Shown here piece after piece: positions 1-4,646 of a stretch of 7,970 nucleotides of DNA (position 1 is its first letter; each line of letters opens with the position of its first letter). Both the position numbers and the translations under genes were made by a program. The notes beneath the pieces were generated by a model. The model was not told the origin of the DNA and did not search any database. It saw only the letters and a list, made by a program, of their open reading frames with translations. The DNA is from an uncultured Eubacteriales bacterium (GTDB lineage Bacteria; Bacillota; Clostridia; Christensenellales; Borkfalkiaceae). Where the stretch lies: contig CATJZR010000066.1 of assembly GCA_949745625.1 (NCBI GenBank), positions 1 through 7,970 of the forward strand. Direction: 5' to 3'.

Positions 1-12
1 AAAAGCGCGCGG

Positions 13-43
13 GGCTTGCTTATTATGCGAGGCTTGCTTATGC
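13..43. repeat. Short imperfect tandem repeat downstream of the transporter gene
   Basis: The 11-base word GGCTTGCTTAT occurs at 13-23 and again at 31-41. On the minus strand the two units read GCATAAGCAAGCC (43-31) and GCATAATAAGCAAGCC (28-13), so one copy carries an extra TAA. This lies just past the stop codon of the transporter gene. No hairpin with a U-tract is visible in the 50 bases available, so the terminator of that gene, if it has one, lies beyond the window edge. Confidence 0.5.
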
Positions 44-50
44 AAAAAAG

Positions 51-1544
51 TCATATCGGGATAGTTTTCGCCGACGCCCTTCGCCGAAAACACGAGCCTA
101 TTAGTATACCGCACACGAATACCGATGCGCCGAGCGTCCAGCCCAAGACCTGCGCCCAGACGGGATAACCGCCGTATATGCCGCGGTCAATGAATATTAA
201 GTGGAATACCCCCCAGGCGAACAGCACGCCGAGCACCGAGGGGCTTAAATATTTCAAGGAAAAAACCAGCGGTCTTTGCCCCATTTTCAGTCTGCCCGAA
301 TAGCGGTTTATTTCTCCCGCGAGGTTTATCTTTTTGGCGTTTGCACCCAAGAGAGCGCACTCGAACACCCCCAAAAGCAGTATGTTGAAGTAATTCAGAA
401 AATGGTCGGCAACGTCAAGCACGATGGGGCCCGCATCAGTCGAGAACACTACGCATATCGCGGCGCCGACTAAAGTAACGGCAAACACAAGCTTTTTTTT
501 GTTTAGCGAAAATTTGTCTGCAAGCGGGTTTGCCGCAGCCTCCACCATCGACGCGGACGACTGCAACGCCATCATTGCAAGCGAGGCGTAAAACAGCAGC
601 CCCGCTATTGAATTAAGCGCAGTGTTGCCTGCGCCGAACAACTGGGTCAGCGCAACGGGATAAACCATAAACGCAGTAACTATGCCCGAGCTGGAAAACG
701 AGTTTTCCAGTCCGCAGCCGTAAAGCGTTGTGAACAGTACTACCGCCGACAGCACCGAAACGAGAAAATCCGACAGCGCGATAATAAGGCTGTCTTTAAG
801 CACACTTTCGCCGTCGGGAAGATACGCCCCGTAAGCAGGCATTATCCCCACTAAAACCGACAGAGAAAAGAACACCTGCCCTACTGCGCTAAGCCATAGT
901 TCGGCATCGGCAAGCGCGGAAAAGTCGGGAACAAACAGTGCGTGCAGCGCCTCGAGGCTGTTTGAATATATAAGCCCGCGCACCGCCATTACGGTCAGCA
1001 GTCCGACGGGGATAAGCACCGTAAACTTTGCAGTTTTCGAAAGCGAGTCCGCGCCGTTTCTCAGGCAAAAAAACATCATCAGCCACGCCGCAACGATACA
1101 AACCAGCACTAACGGCGAAACCCCGCGGTGCAGCACGTTTTCGAAAAAATAACCTCCCGTTTCGGCGCGCGTCATAGAGGTTGAATTAATGCAAAGCGGA
1201 ACTATCTTTATCAGCATTGCGATTATCCAGCCGAGCATACCCGCGTACAGCACCGCCACCCCCAGCGAGTTGAGGCACGACGCCCAGCCGAGCCCCTCCG
1301 CCTTTTTATGGAGGCTTGCCATACACTTAGGCGCGCCCGCGCGCAGCTTTCTGCCCAATGCGATTTCCGCGTTGAGCACGGGTATACCTATAAGTACAAG
1401 CGCGACAATATATATAAACATAAAAGTCCCGCCGCCGTATTTCGCGCATAGCCCGGGAAACCTTAACGAATCGCCCAGCCCCACCGCCGCACCCACGCAC
1501 GCGAGTATGAACCCTCCGCGCGATGAAAATCTGTCCTTTGCCAT
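51..1544 (-). CDS. Sodium-dependent transporter, NSS (neurotransmitter:sodium symporter) family, probably for amino acids
   Basis: Predicted 497-residue integral membrane protein that would import a small amino acid or related amine using the Na+ gradient. The start of the mature family pattern is clear: MAKDRFSSRGGFILA, then the TM1 unwound region around GAAVGLGDSLRFP (residues 18-30) and KYGGGTF (35-41). TM6 carries the family pattern SAVGQVFFSLSVLVG (219-233) with MPAYGAY after it, and TM8 carries paired serines S329/S330 where LeuT-type proteins place Na2 ligands. About 12 hydrophobic segments can be counted, at roughly 11-30, 39-60, 88-115, 143-162, 172-192, 216-242, 250-275, 310-335, 350-368, 373-400, 427-450 and 462-486. 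Length is normal for the family. One oddity is Asp25 where LeuT has Asn27, an Na1 ligand. The frame stays open to a TTG at 1607, but those 21 extra codons are made of a terminator hairpin, so ATG 1544 is preferred. Its Shine-Dalgarno is weak (only a GAG), and a TATAAT lies at 1557-1552. Substrate cannot be read from sequence. Confidence 0.93.
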   Translation of the reverse strand: MAKDRFSSRGGFILACVGAAVGLGDSLRFPGLCAKYGGGTFMFIYIVALVLIGIPVLNAEIALGRKLRAGAPKCMASLHKKAEGLGWASCLNSLGVAVLYAGMLGWIIAMLIKIVPLCINSTSMTRAETGGYFFENVLHRGVSPLVLVCIVAAWLMMFFCLRNGADSLSKTAKFTVLIPVGLLTVMAVRGLIYSNSLEALHALFVPDFSALADAELWLSAVGQVFFSLSVLVGIMPAYGAYLPDGESVLKDSLIIALSDFLVSVLSAVVLFTTLYGCGLENSFSSSGIVTAFMVYPVALTQLFGAGNTALNSIAGLLFYASLAMMALQSSASMVEAAANPLADKFSLNKKKLVFAVTLVGAAICVVFSTDAGPIVLDVADHFLNYFNILLLGVFECALLGANAKKINLAGEINRYSGRLKMGQRPLVFSLKYLSPSVLGVLFAWGVFHLIFIDRGIYGGYPVWAQVLGWTLGASVFVCGILIGSCFRRRASAKTIPI

Positions 1545-1572
1545 ATGCTCTATTATATAGTCGATTATGCCG

Positions 1573-1605
1573 AAAAAGAACGACGCGGAAATTTCCGCGC
1601 CGTTC
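1573..1605 (-). terminator. Rho-independent terminator after the 94-residue membrane protein gene
   Basis: On the minus strand 1605-1592 pairs with 1591-1578. The outer five bases GAACG pair with CGTTC, followed by one G-U wobble and the GC-rich core CGCGGAAA/TTTCCGCG. Five U residues (1577-1573) follow directly. The hairpin begins 8 bases after the stop codon of the 94-residue gene. It also shows that the region 1607-1545 is noncoding rather than an N-terminal extension of the transporter. Confidence 0.87.
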
Positions 1606-1613
1606 AAATACCT

Positions 1614-1898
1614 TTATTCTTTGTCGCCGTGTTTTAACGAATATACTATATTCCAGATAACTCCCGTTACAAACATAATCGAAAACGCAACGGTTGCTAT
1701 TAGGCTAAGTCCAATAGCAGTCTCCAATACAGCGGGTTCAATTGAAAAAAAAATCGTTTTACTTTCTTCCACTGCGCCACTCGTACTATGAAAAATACGA
1801 ATATCCGAATAAAAAATGAACACTTCTACCATAAGCAATATGAATGAAACAAATGCAGGCCAAATCATTTTAAGCAGCATGTCAATTATTCTTTTCAT
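1614..1898 (-). CDS. Small two-helix membrane protein of unknown function (94 aa)
   Basis: No family is recognised. The protein starts MKRIIDMLLK and has two strongly hydrophobic segments at about residues 9-31 and 59-87. Between them is a 27-residue loop with several acidic residues (SGAVEES), and the tail is short and charged (KHGDKE). The ATG at 1898 is preceded by GGAGG at 1914-1910 with an 11-base spacer, slightly long but a credible ribosome binding site. The stop is followed within 8 bases by a strong terminator, which supports a real transcription unit ending here. The gene sits in a visibly AT-rich stretch unlike the flanking operons. Transcription probably comes from the promoter at 2200-2173. 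It could be a small permease-like or stress membrane protein, but nothing in the sequence decides this. Confidence 0.72.
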   Translation of the reverse strand: MKRIIDMLLKMIWPAFVSFILLMVEVFIFYSDIRIFHSTSGAVEESKTIFFSIEPAVLETAIGLSLIATVAFSIMFVTGVIWNIVYSLKHGDKE

Positions 1899-1928
1899 AT
1901 ATTATTATTCCTCCATTGAATTAATTGC

Positions 1929-2123
1929 TTAAACCATACCGTTACAAAAACCGTAAATATCTTTATATTCGCCTGCCCTTACAAACAAATCAGCTGTTCC
2001 CGTATTTGTTTTCGCCGAGCTAAAGACTTTATCTACAACAAATTTATAATTTAAAATTAACCTGAACTCACCGATAAACATATCGGCGCGAGAATTGCTA
2101 ATTTCAAACATACAGTGAAACAT
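1929..2123 (-). CDS. Hypothetical 64-residue ORF, possibly spurious or a gene remnant
   Basis: An ATG-started frame of 64 codons encodes a soluble, mixed-composition peptide with no signal peptide, membrane segment or recognised motif. No good Shine-Dalgarno precedes ATG 2123: the nearest purine-rich run, GATGGG, is about 15 bases away, and an in-frame TAA sits immediately upstream. A much better initiation site, in another frame, opens at 2143 and overlaps the beginning of this ORF. The downstream part (from about residue 22) has ordinary protein-like composition. It may therefore be the tail of a frameshifted gene, a translationally coupled ORF, or chance. The AT-rich 30-base gap before the next gene fits a shared transcript. 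Confidence 0.3.
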   Translation of the reverse strand: MFHCMFEISNSRADMFIGEFRLILNYKFVVDKVFSSAKTNTGTADLFVRAGEYKDIYGFCNGMV

Positions 2124-2143
2124 TTAGTTTTAATTTTACCCAT
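2057..2143 (-). CDS. Candidate 28-residue peptide with a strong ribosome binding site
   Basis: ATG 2143 is placed 7 bases after AGAGGGGG (2158-2151), about 23 bases from the expected start point of the promoter at 2200-2173. This is the best-placed start codon on that transcript. The frame gives 28 residues, MGKIKTKCFTVCLKLAIL followed by APICLSVSSG, then TAA. It has a basic N-terminus, a hydrophobic centre and a small-residue C-terminus, like a signal peptide or a small membrane peptide. It overlaps the 64-residue ORF in a different frame. It could be a genuine small peptide, a leader peptide, or the intact 5' end of a gene broken by a frameshift before 2057. The evidence is the initiation context only. 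Confidence 0.35.
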   Translation of the reverse strand: MGKIKTKCFTVCLKLAILAPICLSVSSG

Positions 2144-2172
2144 CGGTCTGCCCCCTCTTTATCTTTGCCTTA

Positions 2173-2200
2173 ATTATATCACTGAATTTTGTAAAATCAA
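2173..2200 (-). promoter_or_regulatory. Sigma-A-type promoter with extended -10
   Basis: Minus strand: TTGATT (2200-2195) as -35, a 16-base spacer, then TATAAT (2178-2173). TG at 2181-2180 is one base before the -10, giving the extended form TGATATAAT. The start point would be near 2166, shortly before a strong Shine-Dalgarno at 2158-2151. It lies downstream of the terminator of the previous operon, so it would drive the small ORFs and the 94-residue membrane protein gene. Confidence 0.65.
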
Positions 2201-2252
2201 GCAAGTTTTCTTTACATCCGCGCAATTTTATCTTACTTCGGCTTTTTGCCCT

Positions 2253-2294
2253 GAAAACTTAGTTATAGCCTTCCCCTCAAAGGGAAGGCTATAA
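2253..2294 (-). terminator. Intrinsic terminator of the ROK-rex-membrane protein-XRE operon
   Basis: On the minus strand, 2294-2282 (TTATAGCCTTCCC) pairs perfectly with 2275-2263 to make a 13-bp stem with a 6-base loop. It is followed by a modest T-run (CTAAGTTTTC, 2262-2253). It begins 5 bases after the stop of the XRE gene. The T-run is interrupted, so termination may be less than complete. Confidence 0.75.
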
Positions 2295-2299
2295 GTCGT

Positions 2300-2692
2300 T
2301 TATTCGTAATACAGTCCGAGTATGATTGCGAAAAATACAAGCAAAGCTACGATAGGTATACCTATAACAATTCCGCAGGTTATAAGCGCGATTTTACCGC
2401 GCGAATATTTTTTTGACTTTTGTTCTGCCTGTTTCACGGGGTTTCCCTCCGCTATCGATAAATCTTCCTTATCCCCATATCGATTTGCTGAAATTTCCTC
2501 AAAAAGAAAATACTCGGGCTTAACCTTAAAATACTGACAAAGCAACTTAAATTTGTCGGCCTTAGGGCTTGAAATATCATTTTCCCATTGGGAAACAGAC
2601 TGACGGGTTACCCCCAATTTTTCCGCAAGCTCTTCCTGCGTTGTTCCCGTCTCTTTTCTTAAAGCTTCTATCTTTTTTCCTAAACTGTACAC
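2300..2692 (-). CDS. XRE-family helix-turn-helix regulator with C-terminal membrane anchor
   Basis: 130 residues. Residues 5-60 form a Cro/C1-type (HTH_3) DNA-binding domain, with KIEALRKETGTTQEELAEKL followed by GVTRQSVSQWENDISSPK, where helix 3 (about 28-37) would read DNA. A polar, lysine- and glutamate-rich linker (about 66-98) leads to one hydrophobic segment at 99-127 that nearly ends the protein. This architecture is common in Firmicutes: a soluble DNA-binding head tethered to the membrane. No ligand domain is visible. The start is GTG 2692, with AGGTGG four bases upstream overlapping the stop of the preceding gene, so translation is likely coupled. Being last in an operon just after a small membrane protein suggests the two work together, perhaps with the membrane protein modulating the regulator. 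That is inference. The targets are unknown. Confidence 0.9.
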   Translation of the reverse strand: MYSLGKKIEALRKETGTTQEELAEKLGVTRQSVSQWENDISSPKADKFKLLCQYFKVKPEYFLFEEISANRYGDKEDLSIAEGNPVKQAEQKSKKYSRGKIALITCGIVIGIPIVALLVFFAIILGLYYE

Positions 2693-2699
2693 AAGCCAC

Positions 2700-2975
2700 C
2701 TATTCCAAAGCTTTTAATTTTTTGATACATTTGCGAACGTATATAAGCACGAAGGCAAGCACGGTAAGCATAGCTATAAATACGCCCAGCGACACACCCA
2801 AACCGATAAGTCCGTAAATCGCCCTGTCTGCGCATATAAGAAGTATCAGCGAAACCGCGGGCAGCGCGACAGCGCAAACCGCCGTTACAATCACCGATAT
2901 TTTTAAAATTTTAAGGGCGCGTTCCGCCTTTGCGGACAGCTTCTCCGCGCACTGCTGTTTTTCATTTTCTTCCAT
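2700..2975 (-). CDS. Small two-helix membrane protein of unknown function (91 aa)
   Basis: No family is recognised with certainty. A charged N-terminal stretch (residues 1-23, rich in Glu and Lys) could form an amphipathic helix. It is followed by two hydrophobic segments at about 24-48 and 53-80 with only a very short turn (ADRAI) between them, then a basic tail RKCIKKLKALE. By the positive-inside rule the basic tail favours both ends being cytoplasmic. The start is ATG 2975; only a weak TAGG is available, overlapping the rex stop codon, so expression may depend on coupling to rex. The gap is 12 bases to rex and 7 bases to the XRE gene. The tight link to a membrane-anchored XRE regulator suggests a partner or sensor role, which is inference only. 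Confidence 0.75.
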   Translation of the reverse strand: MEENEKQQCAEKLSAKAERALKILKISVIVTAVCAVALPAVSLILLICADRAIYGLIGLGVSLGVFIAMLTVLAFVLIYVRKCIKKLKALE

Positions 2976-2987
2976 AATTTAATAAAC

Positions 2988-3602
2988 CTATTTTATACTG
3001 CTTGATAAAATTGCGAGGTTTGCCGCAACGTCTATCTGCCTTACCTCAACCCCTTCGGGGGTTTTTAAAGTTGTGGGGGCAAAGCTTAAAATTGCTTTAA
3101 CTCCGCTTTCCACCAACAAATCGGCAACGGGCTGCGCGTATTTTGCAGGCACGCAGATAATTGCAAGTTTTGCGCCCAATCGTTCGATTTGGCTTTTAGC
3201 CTCATTGATATCATAAATCGGTTTGCCCGACTGAGAAACGCCGAGCTTGTCCGAATCGCTATCGAACGCGGCAACAATTTCAATGCCGTAATATCCGAAA
3301 CCGCCGTAATCTAAAATAGCTTTCCCTACCGCGCCGTAACCCACGATAACCGCGTGACGCTTGCCGTTATAACACAAAAATTCTTCTATCGCGGAGATAA
3401 GCTCCTCCCTGACGTAGCCGACGCGCGGTCTGCCGACGGCAGCGGTAAACGCCAAATCTTTACGGACAAGCACTTCGCCAAGTCCCAAAGCCTCAGCAAT
3501 ATGCCCTGAAGATACAAATTTTTCCGTCGCGGGCATACCTTTTAAATAGTTTAAATATACAGGCATTCTCTGCAACGAAATCAACGGAAGTTCTTTATAC
3601 AT
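2988..3602 (-). CDS. rex: Redox-sensing transcriptional repressor Rex
   Basis: Rex is a homodimeric repressor that leaves its operators when NADH rises, switching on fermentation and NAD+-regenerating genes. The 204 residues cover the full family length. The N-terminal winged helix (about 1-75) includes the conserved helix pattern around VRKDLAF (46-52) and VGRPRVGY (56-63). The C-terminal Rossmann domain has the dinucleotide loop G88-Y-G90-A-V-G93, and an acidic residue D114 in AAFDSD at the end of the second strand, as expected for NAD(H) rather than NADP(H). The segment CVPAKYAQPVADLLVESGVK and the ending around LAILSSS are also typical. The recognition region reads AFTAAVGRPRVGY instead of the SYFGEFGKRGVGY form of the best-studied Rex proteins, matching the GRP-type variant that I recall from Clostridia. 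AAGGAG at 3613-3608 sits 5 bases before ATG 3602, inside the 12-base gap after the ROK gene. No Rex operator was found in the window. Confidence 0.95.
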   Translation of the reverse strand: MYKELPLISLQRMPVYLNYLKGMPATEKFVSSGHIAEALGLGEVLVRKDLAFTAAVGRPRVGYVREELISAIEEFLCYNGKRHAVIVGYGAVGKAILDYGGFGYYGIEIVAAFDSDSDKLGVSQSGKPIYDINEAKSQIERLGAKLAIICVPAKYAQPVADLLVESGVKAILSFAPTTLKTPEGVEVRQIDVAANLAILSSSIK

Positions 3603-3614
3603 AATTACTCCTTA

Positions 3615-4535
3615 TTAAAGCCAAAGCGCAGCCGCGCCGAACGAACCGGCCGCCGAACCGAGTTTTGCCGTAGTAACCAGAACCGGAGCGTAACTTGCGG
3701 CAAATACTTCCCTGTCGAGAATTTTTTGCAAAGGCTCGGTCAGCCTTGCCCCCTCTTTTGATATTCCGCCGCCAAGCATAATTACTTCGGGGCGGAACGC
3801 GTTTGCAAGATTTACAAGTCCGCACGCAAGATATTCCACATACCAGTTCACTACCCTCTTTGCCGAAAGGTCGGTATCAGAAAACTCGAATGCGGTTTTG
3901 CCCGTCACCGTTTCAGAGGTATATTTACTCCACATAGACGAACCGGTGTCCTCTTCCATTGCCCACTTTGTACGGCGTTTAAGCGCTGTTGCCGACGAAT
4001 ATGCTTCGAAACAGCCGAAACGTCCGCAAGAACATTGCGCTCCGCCGTATTTTATTACTGTGTGACCTATTTCCGCCCCTGCCGACTTGTTGCCCTCGAA
4101 AAGCTTCCCGTCGATGACTATTCCGCCCCCGACGCCGGTGCCGAGCGTAACCAAAATACTGTTTTTATAATTTTTCCCCGCGCCGAACTTCGCCTCGCCA
4201 AGCGCCGCGGCGTTTGCGTCGTTTGTTATTTTTATGGGCAGCGCAATTTTTTCATTAAGTTTTTTGACCAGAGGAAAATCAGCCAAGCCGAGATTGCTTG
4301 CCAAAACGACTACACCGTTCCGAGAGTCTATCACCCCTGCACAACCTATCCCCACACCGACTATTTTTTCCTTGTTAAGCTTCATTAAACGGTTGCAAAG
4401 CACAGCCATTCCGTTAATTATGTCCTCACCCTTGACGGTAGTAACGCTGTCCTCACCGTAAAGCTTGCCGTTTTCATCTATGACGGCCCCTTTGATAGTC
4501 GTTCCCCCTACGTCAAGTCCTATGTAAAGCGCCAT
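3615..4535 (-). CDS. ROK-family sugar kinase (glucokinase-like)
   Basis: 306 residues, a cytoplasmic ATP-dependent kinase that would phosphorylate glucose or a related hexose or amino sugar. The ATP-binding phosphate loop DVGGTTIKG starts at D8. The catalytic aspartate is D106 in ITNDANAAALGE. LGTGVGGG (131-138) is the second phosphate motif. EIGH (E155, H158) and CSCGRFGCFE (C168, C170, C175, E177) give the ROK sugar-binding and zinc site, all residues present. No N-terminal helix-turn-helix precedes the kinase fold, so this is an enzyme rather than a ROK repressor such as XylR or NagC. The frame is open up to a TTG at 4598, but that TTG is part of the -35 box. ATG 4535 has AAAGGGGG at 4550-4543 and the MALYIGLDVGG start usual for the family. 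It is the first gene of the operon with rex. Exact sugar is not decidable; ManNAc or allose kinase activity is possible. Confidence 0.94.
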   Translation of the reverse strand: MALYIGLDVGGTTIKGAVIDENGKLYGEDSVTTVKGEDIINGMAVLCNRLMKLNKEKIVGVGIGCAGVIDSRNGVVVLASNLGLADFPLVKKLNEKIALPIKITNDANAAALGEAKFGAGKNYKNSILVTLGTGVGGGIVIDGKLFEGNKSAGAEIGHTVIKYGGAQCSCGRFGCFEAYSSATALKRRTKWAMEEDTGSSMWSKYTSETVTGKTAFEFSDTDLSAKRVVNWYVEYLACGLVNLANAFRPEVIMLGGGISKEGARLTEPLQKILDREVFAASYAPVLVTTAKLGSAAGSFGAAALWL

Positions 4536-4542
4536 TTTAAAG

Positions 4543-4550
4543 CCCCCTTT
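4543..4550 (-). promoter_or_regulatory. Ribosome binding site fixing the ROK kinase start
   Basis: AAAGGGGG on the minus strand, 7 bases before ATG 4535. It settles the start against the longer TTG (4598) reading, which would have to begin inside the promoter. Confidence 0.8.
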
Positions 4551-4569
4551 AATTGATATTTTATTATCT

Positions 4570-4598
4570 ATTATACTATCTATTGTATTCGTTGTCAA
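4570..4598 (-). promoter_or_regulatory. Perfect consensus sigma-70/sigma-A promoter of the ROK-rex operon
   Basis: Minus strand: TTGACA (4598-4593), a spacer of exactly 17 bases (4592-4576), then TATAAT (4575-4570), with both hexamers and spacing matching consensus. The expected start point near 4563 gives a leader of about 28 bases carrying the strong ribosome binding site. The 8-base word AATAGATA occurs twice, at 4584-4577 and 4572-4565, with a 12-base period overlapping the spacer and the -10. This could be an operator, but that is weak evidence. Such a strong promoter suggests high basal transcription or control by a bound repressor. Confidence 0.88.
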
Positions 4599-4603
4599 GA
4601 TTA

Positions 4604-4636
4604 ATATCGGAAGAGGCGGAACGCCTCTTCCGATAT
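4604..4636 (-). terminator. Perfect 15-bp hairpin ending the surface-protein operon
   Basis: 4636-4622 pairs without mismatch with 4618-4604 around a 3-base loop (GAA on the plus strand), with a GC-rich core AAGAGGCG. It begins 10 bases after the stop of the metallo-beta-lactamase lipoprotein gene, where a terminator belongs. The downstream sequence on the transcript is TAATCTTGAC, so there is no real U-tract. Termination may be Rho-assisted, or the hairpin may mainly protect the mRNA 3' end. It lies 5 bases before the -35 box of the next operon. Confidence 0.65.
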
Positions 4637-4646
4637 ACTTAAATTA

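Noticed and set aside
1545..1607. TTG-started 21-residue N-terminal extension of the transporter
   Set aside because: These codons are the stem-loop and U-tract of an intrinsic terminator, and NSS proteins begin close to the MAKDRFSSR segment.
2263..2294. Hairpin considered as a mobile-element inverted repeat
   Set aside because: It sits 5 bases after a stop codon with a T-run behind it, no transposase is nearby, and no second distant copy occurs in the window, so a terminator explains it.
3595..3825. Minus-strand ORF across the 3' end of the ROK gene
   Set aside because: It is an out-of-frame shadow of the ROK gene with no motif or initiation site.
4536..4598. TTG-started extension of the ROK kinase
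   Set aside because: The TTG is the -35 hexamer of a consensus promoter, so the codon would not be on the transcript; ATG 4535 has a strong ribosome binding site and fits the family start.
4551..4640. Possible Rex operator in the ROK-rex promoter
   Set aside because: No TTGTTAA/TTAACAA-type palindrome is present; TTGTCAAG-like bases on the plus strand are just the complement of the -35 region.
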